NCBI GenBank assembly: GCA_963695505.1
Contig: CAVOGX010000004.1
Span: 66,525-130,524 of the forward strand
Direction of reading: 5' to 3'
Source: JACSRF01 sp963695505
GTDB lineage: Bacteria; Chloroflexota; Anaerolineae; Promineifilales; Promineifilaceae
DNA length: 64,000 bases
Made by a program: the position numbers and the translations under genes. Positions 19,358 through 28,455 of the stretch are shown here, in pieces. Within the stretch, counting starts at the first letter, position 1, and the number at the start of each line of letters is the position of its first letter. The notes below the pieces were generated by a model, which saw only the letters and a list, made by a program, of their open reading frames with translations, made no database searches and had not been told where the DNA came from.

Positions 19358-19903
19358 TTACTGCAAACTGTGCAGGACGGAGAGAATTTTGTCAATGGGA
19401 GGACGGTCTGTGGGATCGCGGCTGGGATGGATCAGGCGCAATATGCCATGTTGGTCCACGATGAAATCACCACCCAATTGGTGAGGGTTGCCGCGCTTGC
19501 CAAAGGTTTCTCTCCCCTGGCGCACAGCTTTGGCGTAATACCATAAATTTTTCACGCTCCAGGAGCGAAAAACCGATGATTGCAGACCAAAAGCTTTGTA
19601 AGAGACACGCTCCGGATCAACTAAAAATGGAAATGGGGACTGGGTTTCTTGCAGCCACATCTGCGCCCAATAAAGGGTTCCAAAAGAAATAGTGACTACG
19701 TTCGTGTGAAGGGCTTGAAATTTTTCTTGAATGGACACAACCTGCGTCACATGATCGCGGCAGGGCAGTCAGGCTAGGTGCCGCAAGAAGATGAGCAATG
19801 CAGAACGGCCGTTACCCCAATAATCCGCAAGGGCTATGGAACGGCCGTCAAGCGTTTGCAGCATCACTGAGGGTGCAGGTTTGCCAGTTTTTAGTTTTGC
19901 CAT
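19358..19903 (-). CDS. Peroxiredoxin-like (SelU/PRXL2-type) probable selenoprotein with in-frame UGA
   Basis: Standard calling gives only a 130-aa fragment from a GTG at 19750. Reading upstream in the same frame extends it to the ATG at 19901-19903, interrupted by a single TGA at 19771-19769 (codon 45). The upstream part is an authentic peroxiredoxin-like N-terminus (GKPAPSVMLQTLDGRSIAL, then LLIFLRHLA), and the TGA falls exactly where relatives carry the first Cys of a CxxC (FLRHxxCPFCRxH), leaving UxxC as U-L-P-C-RDHV. Frame is kept on both sides, unlike the indel-type breaks elsewhere. A bSECIS-like hairpin follows at 19731-19752. Full product is 181 aa. Likely a thiol or selenol redox enzyme reducing peroxides or disulfides. 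No sel genes lie in the window. The alternative is a sense-to-stop error or a dead gene. Confidence 0.8.
19731..19752 (-). promoter_or_regulatory. Bacterial SECIS-like hairpin downstream of the in-frame UGA
   Basis: In the mRNA, nucleotides +17 to +38 after the UGA fold as AUG-(bulged U)-GACGC, loop AGGUU, GUGUC-CAU: five plus three base pairs with one G-U pair. The loop starts 25 nt after the UGA and has G as second and third base. The E. coli fdhF SECIS has a GGU in its apical loop and a bulged U in the stem, so both landmarks are matched. Confidence 0.65.
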
Positions 19904-19946
19904 GGTGGAAGTTTAACCACTGCTCGAATAGACGGCACACTTTCTC

Positions 19947-19980
19947 AGAAAACAACAAAGCCCCTTGCGGGGCTCTGTTG
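19947..19980 (-). terminator. Intrinsic terminator or attenuator in the leader of the selenoprotein gene
   Basis: On the minus strand a GC-rich stem (arms at 19980-19969 and 19964-19953, four-base loop, one mismatch) is followed directly by TTTTCTG. It sits between a TATAAT box at 20043-20038 and the ATG at 19903. No minus-strand gene lies further upstream, so it would end transcripts that start in this leader. Confidence 0.55.
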
Positions 19981-20037
19981 CGGAAGAGGAGAAAAGGAGG
20001 AGAAAAAGGAAAAGCAAGTTGTTTGTTGATGTTTTTC

Positions 20038-20043
20038 ATTATA
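20038..20043 (-). promoter_or_regulatory. -10 box of the selenoprotein leader
   Basis: Perfect TATAAT on the minus strand. No convincing -35 was found 16-18 bases upstream. The predicted transcript begins with a pyrimidine-rich stretch and meets the terminator about 55-60 bases later. Confidence 0.4.
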
Positions 20044-20183
20044 GAAGATTTCAGCCACCCTTACTGTGACGCAAGTTACACGACTTATGTACGACTGCCC
20101 ACTTCTGCCACCCCTCTGTGCCGAAACAGAAAAATTCATGTACACTCGCCCTCGCTTCAGGAACCCTGAATTTGGAGGAGAAT

Positions 20184-21080
20184 ATGGACAACAAGGGTTT
20201 GCTCTACGGCGTGGCTGCTTATACCACTTGGGCTCTGCTACCAATTTTTTGGCGAACCATTGAAGCGCTGCCTGCATTAGAAATTCTTGGGCAGCGCATG
20301 GCGTGGTCCTTTGTATTTTTGATGCTGCTTTTAGCCGTGCGCCGGCAGTGGGCATGGGTGCGCGCGGCTCGTCACTCTCCCCGCACGATTCTTATTTATC
20401 TCACAACAGCTTTTCTGCTCACCGTCAATTGGGGAGTTTATATTTGGGGTGTCAATGCCGGATTCATTGTTGAGACCAGCCTGGGCTACTTCATAAACCC
20501 CCTTATCAACGTCCTGTTGGGCGTGCTTTTCCTGGGCGAACGGCTGCGGCGCTGGCAGATTGTGGCCGTTAGTTCAGCTACCATTGGCGTACTGCATCTC
20601 ACTTTTAATTATGGCAGCCTGCCCTGGATTGCCTTAACCCTGGCCTTGACCTTTGGTTTTTACGGGCTCCTTCGCAAAAAAGCACCACTAGAATCGGTAG
20701 AGGGGCTTTCACTGGAAACGGGGCTTATGTTTTTCCCGGCATTAGTCTACCTTGGTTACTTAACCTGGTCAGGAACGGCCGTTTTCCCCCATGCTTCTAC
20801 TCTAGTGAACTGGCTGGTACCGCTAGCCGGTTTAGCGACCGCTCTACCGCTGATCTGGTTCGGCATGGCCGCCCAGCGCATCACCCTGACAACCCTGGGT
20901 ATACTGCAATACATTGCGCCCACCGGGCAATTTCTCATTGGCGTGTTACTCTACAACGAACCCTTCCCCCGTGAAAGGTTGATTGGCTTTAGCTTTATCT
21001 GGGTGGCGCTCATCATTTACACTGCTGAGCGATTGATAATCAGCCGCAAAGCAGCGCAAATAAACTATGCCAAGACCTGA
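20184..21080 (+). CDS. rarD: RarD-type EamA transporter
   Basis: A 298-aa protein with ten membrane segments. It has the RarD-specific N-terminus (GLLYGVAAYTTWALLPIFW), an early RMAWS motif, TVNWGVYIWGVN and SLGYFINPL. These distinguish RarD from general DMT exporters. RarD was named for chloramphenicol sensitivity, but its natural substrate is not firmly known. GGAGGAG at 20175-20181 supports the ATG at 20184. An in-frame ATG at 20118 lacks a ribosome site. The gene overlaps the following methyltransferase frame by 14 bp. Confidence 0.9.
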   Translation: MDNKGLLYGVAAYTTWALLPIFWRTIEALPALEILGQRMAWSFVFLMLLLAVRRQWAWVRAARHSPRTILIYLTTAFLLTVNWGVYIWGVNAGFIVETSLGYFINPLINVLLGVLFLGERLRRWQIVAVSSATIGVLHLTFNYGSLPWIALTLALTFGFYGLLRKKAPLESVEGLSLETGLMFFPALVYLGYLTWSGTAVFPHASTLVNWLVPLAGLATALPLIWFGMAAQRITLTTLGILQYIAPTGQFLIGVLLYNEPFPRERLIGFSFIWVALIIYTAERLIISRKAAQINYAKT

Positions 21081-22494
21081 AAGCACGGCCATGACCATTT
21101 TTGACCGCTACAGGCCCTTGATAGATGATTGGGAAGCGTTTCAGGCGGCTGTGAAACGGCCGTTACCCACCACAATTTGGGCCAACCCCAGCAGGACTTC
21201 CCCAGAAACATTACTCAAACTACTTCCCGCCGAAGTGCAGGCCATTCCCCTCCCCTGGCTTCCTGGCGCTTCCCGCCTGCCAGCCGATTTCCGCTCCGGC
21301 CTGCACTGGACCTACCTGGCCGGCCTCTACCACGTGCAAGAAGAAGTCTCCCTATTACCGGCATACCTGCTAGACGCCCAACCCGGCGAACGCGTGTTGG
21401 ATTTGTGTGCTGCACCAGGAAACAAAACAGCCCAAATCAGCCTGGCTATGCGCAATACGGGCACCCTCATTGCCAATGACCGCAATCCGGGTCGCATGCG
21501 CGCCGCCCGCCAGGCGCTGGACCGCCTGGGGTGCATCAATGTGACCACGACCACCTACGACGGAGGCAACTTCTCCCGTCGCGCCGGTAATTTCGACAAG
21601 GTTTTAGTAGACGCGCCGTGCAGTTGCGAAGGAACGTGCCGCAAGGATGCCAGCATTCTGCAAAGTAACCCCAACAGCTTTATGAAGCTGATTGGCACAC
21701 AAAAAGCCCTGCTGCGGAAAGCGGTGCAGCTTTGCCGCCCAGGTGGGCGAATTGTCTACGCAACTTGCACCTTTGCACCTGAGGAAAACGAGCTGGTGGT
21801 TGATGCCATGTTGCAAGAATTTGGCCCTGATGTCGTAACCATACGCCCGGTTACTATGCCCAACTTTACTTTTTCCCCAGGGCTGGTTAATTGGCAGGAG
21901 CAACGGTTGGACGATTCGCTGCGCCACGCGCTGCGCGTATGGCCTCACCAAAACGATACCGGGGGATTTTTCGTGGCTGTGCTCGGGAAAAAAGCCCGCG
22001 CACCTGCACCCGAGCATCCTCAACCCTGGAACACCAACGAGGAACGATCGCCTTGGCTGCCTTTCATTGAGGATTATTTTGGAATTGATTCTCAAGAATT
22101 TACGCCTTATCAATTTATAAAATGGAGTCGAAAGCGGTTGTATATGGTAAACAGGCAGCATTTACCGGTATTACAGCCTGAACCTGACGCAGTTGGCATG
22201 TTTTTTATGCACATAGACGGGAAATACCCTAAATTGACCACGGCGGCGGCTCAATACTTTGGCAAAAAAGCCACACGCCACGTGGTCGATCTGCTGCCAG
22301 AGCAAGCTGCTGCGTATTTGGCGCGGCGCGATACGCCTATCGCCTCCGAACAGGTTCTGCAGGGTGTGGGCACAGGGTATGTCATTGTACGATATCAGGG
22401 GCTGCCGTTGGGGGTTGGTGTGTATCGCGCGCGGCAAGGGTTGCTGGAAAGCTTATTTCCCAAGGGATGGGCGAGAAGCGAGGTGACAATGTAA
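21067..22494 (+). CDS. RsmF/NSUN-type rRNA m5C methyltransferase
   Basis: A 475-aa RNA methyltransferase. The SAM domain shows VLDLCAAPGNKTAQIS (motif I), LIANDRNPGR (motif II) and VDAPCSCEGTCRKD (motif IV, proline-cysteine). The catalytic Cys of motif VI is in VYATCTFAPEENE. Residues 315-475 form the RsmF-like C-terminal domain with a PUA-type region. Family members methylate C5 of a cytosine in 16S rRNA (RsmF, C1407) or tRNA. The start may be 21067 or the internal ATG at 21091, because both overlap or touch the end of rarD. The next gene is convergent. Confidence 0.88.
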   Translation: MPRPESTAMTIFDRYRPLIDDWEAFQAAVKRPLPTTIWANPSRTSPETLLKLLPAEVQAIPLPWLPGASRLPADFRSGLHWTYLAGLYHVQEEVSLLPAYLLDAQPGERVLDLCAAPGNKTAQISLAMRNTGTLIANDRNPGRMRAARQALDRLGCINVTTTTYDGGNFSRRAGNFDKVLVDAPCSCEGTCRKDASILQSNPNSFMKLIGTQKALLRKAVQLCRPGGRIVYATCTFAPEENELVVDAMLQEFGPDVVTIRPVTMPNFTFSPGLVNWQEQRLDDSLRHALRVWPHQNDTGGFFVAVLGKKARAPAPEHPQPWNTNEERSPWLPFIEDYFGIDSQEFTPYQFIKWSRKRLYMVNRQHLPVLQPEPDAVGMFFMHIDGKYPKLTTAAAQYFGKKATRHVVDLLPEQAAAYLARRDTPIASEQVLQGVGTGYVIVRYQGLPLGVGVYRARQGLLESLFPKGWARSEVTM

Positions 22495-22534
22495 GCGCTC
22501 CCTCTACGGTATCGCTGTCTCGAAAAAAGAGTGA

Positions 22535-23680
22535 TTAGCCGTCTTGGGGTGGCTTCTCACCATGATATTGATAATAGTTGACCTCGATACGACCGTTATA
22601 CAACTTGCGCACCCGGTCAGGGCGAGCGCGCTTGAAATAGTTGGGGAATTTTTTATCGGCCGTCAAAATATAAACTGACCAACCCTTCTTTTTGCGAAAC
22701 GTTTTGTGCAGGGCAATGTAAATCTCATTGAGCTCCTGGTAATTGGCCATGCGCAGTCCGTAAGGTGGGTTGGAGATCAAAATGCCATACTGCTGGTCAA
22801 TCCACAAGGTTTTTACATCCTGCTGGGCAAAAACAATGTCACCCGCCACTCCTGCTTTTTGCGCATTGCTCCGCGCTGTGGCAATGCTTTCCGGGTCAAT
22901 GTCATAGCCATACAACTGCATGTCGCCACCGGGCTGCTGTGCCGCAGCAGCCTGCTGCCGCGCGGATTGCCATGCCTCCTGAGGAACAGCGGACCATTTT
23001 TCCGAGGCAAATTCGCGGCGCAAACCTGGGGCGATGTTGCGGCCAATCATGGCTGCCTCAATGAGAATAGTGCCCGATCCGCACAGCGGGTCAATGAGCA
23101 GTCGATCCTTGCGCCAGAAGCTGAGCAGCACCAGCCCGGCGGCCAGGTTCTCCTTGAGTGGTGCTTCCCCCGCCTCGGCGCGGTAACCCCGCTTGTGCAG
23201 CCCCGCGCCGGAGGTGTCAATGGTCAGTTGGGCCACGTCTTTGTGCAGGGATACCTGGATGGTGAATTCCGGCCCGGTTTCGGGAAACCAGTCCACAGCG
23301 TAAGCCTCTTTTAGACGTTCGACAACCGCTTTTTTGACAATGGATTGGCAGGTGCGCACGCTGCGCAATGTTGATTTGACGGACTTGGCATTCACCGTGA
23401 ACTGGCCATCTTGGGTGATATAGCGCTCCCAGGGAATGGCTTTGGTCTGCTCGAAGAGGTCGTCAAAGGAAACGGCCGTAAACTCCCCCATCTTCAGCAG
23501 CACCCGGTCCGCGCAGCGCAACCATAAATTGGCCCTGGGAATATCCGCCAGCGTGGCCGCAAACTCGATTTGCCCGTTGGACACCTGAGTCAACTCAAAG
23601 CCCAACGCCTTGACTTCCTGCTTCACCAGCATTTCCAGGCCAAAGGTGGCGGTAGCAATCAGGGAAATCTGCTCCATCAT
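22535..23680 (-). CDS. THUMP-domain 23S rRNA/tRNA (guanine-N2) methyltransferase (RlmL-N/YpsC type)
   Basis: A 381-aa protein. The N-terminal 160 residues are a THUMP RNA-binding domain (ATATFGLEMLVKQEV, then VNAKSVKSTLRS). Residues 160-375 are a Rossmann methyltransferase with DPLCGSGTILIEAA (motif I), GYDIDPESI and the catalytic ISNPPYGLR, the NPPY motif of N-methylation on exocyclic amines. This matches the RlmL N-terminal half and the YpsC family, which make m2G in rRNA. It is convergent with the m5C methyltransferase gene 40 bp away. Exact target base is inferred, not proven. Confidence 0.9.
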   Translation of the reverse strand: MMEQISLIATATFGLEMLVKQEVKALGFELTQVSNGQIEFAATLADIPRANLWLRCADRVLLKMGEFTAVSFDDLFEQTKAIPWERYITQDGQFTVNAKSVKSTLRSVRTCQSIVKKAVVERLKEAYAVDWFPETGPEFTIQVSLHKDVAQLTIDTSGAGLHKRGYRAEAGEAPLKENLAAGLVLLSFWRKDRLLIDPLCGSGTILIEAAMIGRNIAPGLRREFASEKWSAVPQEAWQSARQQAAAAQQPGGDMQLYGYDIDPESIATARSNAQKAGVAGDIVFAQQDVKTLWIDQQYGILISNPPYGLRMANYQELNEIYIALHKTFRKKKGWSVYILTADKKFPNYFKRARPDRVRKLYNGRIEVNYYQYHGEKPPQDG

Positions 23681-23791
23681 AAGACGGATGATACCCTAAG
23701 ATAAAACTTGAAGAAAGCGAGAAGTGCTGTTTCGGGTGATGTTCATTCCCTGAGAAACGGCCGTTTCATAACTTCCCCTGCATTCCCAATA

Positions 23792-24604
23792 TCACGCTTT
23801 GGCCACCGGAAACTGGATTTCGGTCACGAAATCAGCGGGGCTGACGCCCGCCTCCGGGCCGCGCAGGTAAATTTCGCGGTTGGGGCCGATGATGCGGTAG
23901 CCATTGGCTTCAATCCAGCCCATAAGTGCCTGGTAAGCCGGAGTAAAATCGTCATATGGACCCTGCCGCACCAGGGAAGCCACTTCTGCCCCAGGCAGCT
24001 CGCGAATCGTCACCCGCCCGGCAGGTAGATGACCGCCAGCCACGGGCACCACCGCTTCCACGTCCACGTCACTTTCCTTGTACTCCTCGTCGTAATAGAT
24101 GGCCATCACCGGGCCGGTCGGGGCAACGCCATGCTGCCCCAGAGCGGAGAAGAGTTCCGCGAATAAGGGGCCAACGCTTTGGTAGTTGGCAACGACGTCG
24201 CGCACGCCGGCAATTTTCATCTTTTCCCCTTTTTTGACTACAATCTCAAATTCTGGCATTTTAGCCTCCTTATCTATCTGCGTTAGCCGCAGTTCCAGCC
24301 GCGCCAGGCGGGCCTGATCCGCGGCAATTTCCTGTCCAATTTCTGCTTTTCGCAACCGCAGCATACCGCGAATCTGCTCCAGAGAGAGGTCATCATCCAC
24401 CATCTGGCCAATCTGCTCCAACGAAAAACCCAGGTCTTTGAGCGCCAAAATCTGGTTCAGTCGGGTCAACTGTAACGCTGTGTAGTAGCGGTAACCGGTA
24501 AAATCGTCTATCTGCGCCGGTTCCAACAGCCCAATATGGTGGTAATAGCGCAGCGTCTTAACCGGCACGCGGCATAATTTTGAAAATTCGCCAATTTTGA
24601 ACAT
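23792..24604 (-). CDS. MerR-family regulator with GyrI-like effector domain (BmrR type)
   Basis: A 270-aa regulator. Residues 1-70 are the MerR winged helix (FKIGEFSKLCRVPVKTLRYY and GYRYYT), residues 75-115 a dimerisation coiled coil, and residues 118-268 a GyrI/AraC-effector-like ligand domain ending in IYLRGP and EIQFPV. BmrR-type proteins bind lipophilic cations and activate efflux genes by distorting an overlong promoter spacer. The ligand of this one is unknown. It is followed upstream by a stand-alone GyrI-like gene on the same strand, so the two probably form one unit. The ribosome site at the ATG is weak. Confidence 0.9.
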   Translation of the reverse strand: MFKIGEFSKLCRVPVKTLRYYHHIGLLEPAQIDDFTGYRYYTALQLTRLNQILALKDLGFSLEQIGQMVDDDLSLEQIRGMLRLRKAEIGQEIAADQARLARLELRLTQIDKEAKMPEFEIVVKKGEKMKIAGVRDVVANYQSVGPLFAELFSALGQHGVAPTGPVMAIYYDEEYKESDVDVEAVVPVAGGHLPAGRVTIRELPGAEVASLVRQGPYDDFTPAYQALMGWIEANGYRIIGPNREIYLRGPEAGVSPADFVTEIQFPVAKA

Positions 24605-24660
24605 TCTGTTTAGCCAATCAGCCCCTCAGTCGGTCAGCCTTTAGCCATTTTCCTGGCTGC
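24605..24660. repeat. Short run of TCAG-type words between two regulator genes
   Basis: The spacer carries TTTAGCCAATCAGCCCC, TCAGTCGGTCAGCC and TTTAGCC, the same vocabulary as the fold-back spacers at 31-36 kb but shorter and without a clear GCTGA arm. Confidence 0.4.
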
Positions 24661-24673
24661 ATAGGCACCCCAT

Positions 24674-25288
24674 TCACGCCACAAACGGCTGCCGCACCAC
24701 CGTTTTCCACTTTTCCGGGGCCGCGCGGCGAATGTCGCTGAGATAAATTTCGTGATGCTTGCCTGAAAAGGTGCCACCTCTGGCAGCAATGAAATCGTGC
24801 AGGCGGGCAATAGTTGGCCCCTCGGTGGTAAAGGGTCCGACGTGCATGATTTGTGCTGCCTGTCCTTCCACGTACGCCGCAAAGCGCATTAACGGCAGCG
24901 CGGTGGGGTTCTTTTTGCACTCTACCTGTTCCACAGCTTCCGCGTAAAGTGCTGCAGTCACATACTCCGGCTGCATCATCAGCAGCGTCCACTGCCAATC
25001 CTCTTTTTTATCTGCGCTAAACCGGGTCATGTCCTCGGCCCACCACAACCCCTCCAGGGGCATCACGCCGTAATCTACAGGCTTTGCGCCCTTTTTCACC
25101 ATGAATTTCAGATGGTAAGCAACGGCAAACAAAGCTTCCGTAGCTTCTTGAAAAAAGGGGGTCGTGTTGGGGTCGCCGGCCCCGTCAATCATCAGGAAGT
25201 TCATCTCCGGCACATCCACGACGGACACTTCTCTGGCTGATGGCTGGTAGAGCTGCTTCAGCTCTTTTTTGTAATCAATCTTGGCCAT
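24674..25288 (-). CDS. GyrI-like small-molecule-binding protein
   Basis: A 204-aa protein consisting of a GyrI-like domain of the larger type (VVDVPEMNFLMIDGAGDPN at the N-terminus, VEGQAAQIMHVGPF and HHEIYLSDIRRAAPEKWKT at the C-terminus). Such proteins bind or hydrolyse small xenobiotics (some are cyclopropanyl pyrazole hydrolases) and often accompany MerR regulators with the same fold. The ATG at 25288 is preferred over 25303 because AGGA lies 8 bases upstream of it. It is divergent from the ABC exporter at 25467, so the MerR and GyrI proteins may control or serve that exporter. Confidence 0.85.
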   Translation of the reverse strand: MAKIDYKKELKQLYQPSAREVSVVDVPEMNFLMIDGAGDPNTTPFFQEATEALFAVAYHLKFMVKKGAKPVDYGVMPLEGLWWAEDMTRFSADKKEDWQWTLLMMQPEYVTAALYAEAVEQVECKKNPTALPLMRFAAYVEGQAAQIMHVGPFTTEGPTIARLHDFIAARGGTFSGKHHEIYLSDIRRAAPEKWKTVVRQPFVA

Positions 25289-25430
25289 GCTAAATTTCCT
25301 CATGCTATCTGTTATCTTTGTAATTTTCGTTCTGCTCTATGATTTGAGTATAAACCATCCAGCGGCTGGAGAGTCAAGGGGAAACGAATGTTTCCGAGTG
25401 TAACCTGTCGCCAAGAGTGACCATTGTCAG

Positions 25431-25466
25431 GTGACGCCGTCGCTGGGGAAAGGGTATAGTAAAGGC

Positions 25467-25467
<1 letters not shown>
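25431..25467 (+). promoter_or_regulatory. Promoter giving a leaderless ABC-transporter transcript
   Basis: GTGACG at 25431-25436 (4 of 6), an 18-bp spacer and TATAGT at 25455-25460 (5 of 6). The -10 ends 6 bases before the ATG at 25467, so transcription should begin at or next to the start codon. No Shine-Dalgarno site is needed. Confidence 0.5.
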
Positions 25468-26427
<960 letters not shown>

Positions 26428-26435
<8 letters not shown>

Positions 26436-27321
26436 TGTATTACGCGCTGAATGGCTGAAAATGGTGGGGAACCGTTGGGTCACCGGCTTTCTCATCTGGG
26501 TTTTTCCGGCGGGGGCCTTTGGCTTTGTGGCCATCATGTCCCTGCTGGCGCTGCTCAGCCCCGAATTTGGGGAAAACATCTATGCCCTTTCCGAGCCGCC
26601 CATGTGGACCAGTGCTTTTCTGGGGCCTTGGGGCTTTGCCAACAACTTGTTTGGCCGGACCTTTTTGCTGGGATTTACGGCCGTTACCTTTGCCGGTGAA
26701 TACCAATGGGGCACCTGGAAAAACATCGTGCCCCGCCAGCGCCGCGGCCTCCTCATCATGGCCAAATTCATCAATCTGGGCGTGCTCATCCTCATCGCCT
26801 TTGGCCTGATGTCCCTCATTCTCGGCTTTGGCCAGGGGCTTCTCACGCGCATTGTCGACGTCCCTTACGGACCCGAAGTTACCGGTCCCGTTCTCCGCGA
26901 ATTTTTCGGCGATTACGCCTTGCAAGCCACGCTGGCCTTCGTCTCGGTCATCATCGCTGCCATTTACGCCGCCCTGTCCGCCATCCTCATGCGCTCCATT
27001 TTGGGTGGAATCATGGTGGGTGTGGGCCTTTCCATTACGGAACCGCTGATTTTCGGCGCGAACCTGCTGCTGGCCCGGCTATTTGACAGTCCGTTCTTTT
27101 TGCACCTGGGGCGGTTCAGCCCTTTTTACAATATCGAGAACGTCAATTCCTGGGTGCGCTTCGATAAGGCCATCAACTGGCTGGAACCCTCTTTTCAAAT
27201 TTTTAACCAGCCAGCGCCGGTGGACAGCCTGAGCTTTTCCGTGCTGGTGCTGGCTACCTGGCTGGTGTTGGGGGTGGGGCTGGTGCTGTTCTTGTTCCAG
27301 CGGCAAGATATTACAACGTGA
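26428..27321 (+). CDS. ABC-2 type transporter permease
   Basis: A 297-aa membrane protein with about six hydrophobic segments, beginning with the ABC-2 permease pattern LRAEWLKMVGNRWVTGFLIW and containing EYQWGTWKNIVPRQRRG after the second segment. AAAGGAGG at 26414-26421 supports the ATG at 26428, which overlaps the ATPase stop by 8 bp, so the pair is translationally coupled. The in-frame extension to 26281 lies inside the ATPase gene and is rejected. Forms the membrane channel of the exporter. Confidence 0.9.
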
Positions 27322-27375
27322 CGCTAGTTGGTTTGATTTTTGGTAAGAGTTTAAACTAGACCATAGGAGTGTCAG

Positions 27376-28455
27376 TTGGAAGATATACCCCAAAACTTTA
27401 TTCGGGTTCTGACATTTAAGCAGGACAGCAATGAAGTTATTCCAAAATTGCAGAAATTAAAGGAATATGACCCCAAACGATTTGACACCCTTGTCGGAAT
27501 TTGCATTCGACTTGTATTTAAGGACAAAGTTCGTGATTTACTCATTTTTGATAAAAGTAACGACTACGGTGCTACATTCTTTCTCCAACATTTCGGTGAC
27601 CAATTATTAGCTTATTTAACAGTTACCTGTATTGATGTGATAGCTCAAGATGGAGAAAATTTTAAGCCCTATTATGATTGGCTGAGATTAGCAATTCTTA
27701 ATAGCAATGTTCCAATTGTAAATAATTTTCTTAGTAGCCTGGCTCAAACCACTGATGATGATGAAACCAAAAACTTGCTCATTGGTAGCCTTGATCCAAA
27801 TTCTGAATCAGCTAATCTCACCAAGGTTTACCTGAATGAATACGGAATTACCCGGGGATTTAAGCGCGTTTTATGGGACCTTGATGAATGGTTGAAGAGG
27901 TGGCTAGCTGAAAGTTTTATTGTTGTTCCCGATGATTTTTTTAATCCTTCTGTTCAAGACAAGTGGAATGATCTTGACCAACAAGGGCGGTTTAGAAAAA
28001 TTTGCGATTATCTTTACAGACTAAGAAATGTATTTACCCACAGCGTGAATCCTATGCCACCTCTTGAAAACAGGGGAACCTTTATCACAAATTTTGAAGA
28101 AAGGAAATATCGATTTGTAAGTCGTTTCATTGAGGATGATTTAGAACTTCATATTGGGCTGAAATTTGAATTACGCCAGTCGGATGTTATTCAGTTGATA
28201 GTCGTCAACTACTTACGCAAGCATTGGCTCCAAATAGAAGATAATGAATCTTTTATTGAAGTTTATTGGCAGGATGTTGAATACCATTATAGAAGGACGC
28301 AATTCATTGAGGAACTGAATGGAAACCGGAATTATGTTCGCTCGTGGTATTGGGGGCAAATAATTGGTGACTTGGAAGAAAAGGGGCATCTACCTTCTTT
28401 AAGTATTGATGCATTTGAGAAATTCTACATAAAAAAGATTATATCGATTAGATAG
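27376..28455 (+). pseudogene. HEPN-like protein truncated by an insertion sequence
   Basis: An AT-rich gene (TTG start with AGGAGT 5 bases upstream) encoding 359 residues that I do not recognise as a named family. Around residue 225 it has DYLYRLRNVFTHSVNP, matching the R-N-x3-H pattern of HEPN RNase or Apea-like domains. The last six codons (KIISIR and the TAG) come from the terminal repeat of the IS that follows, so the true C-terminus was cut off. A remnant continues beyond the IS at 29462-29686. The gene lacks the ACGGCCGT palindrome and its AT-rich codon use is unlike its neighbours, suggesting acquisition. HEPN proteins are often toxins or antiphage RNases, but no partner is seen. Confidence 0.6.

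Noticed and set aside
19750..19771. A competing CCTGC/GCAGG stem with a 14-base loop as the SECIS
   Set aside because: It has no GG in a short apical loop and would start only six bases after the UGA; the AGGUU-loop hairpin fits the bacterial consensus better.
19848..20039. Minus-strand Phe-rich open frame preceding the terminator, resembling an amino-acid leader peptide
   Set aside because: Its ATG lies inside the predicted -10 box, it runs through the terminator for 63 codons without a stop at the right place, and the downstream gene has no link to phenylalanine.
28438..28455. Natural stop of the HEPN-like gene
   Set aside because: The final codons and the stop lie inside the 13-bp terminal repeat of the insertion sequence, so the end is created by the insertion.
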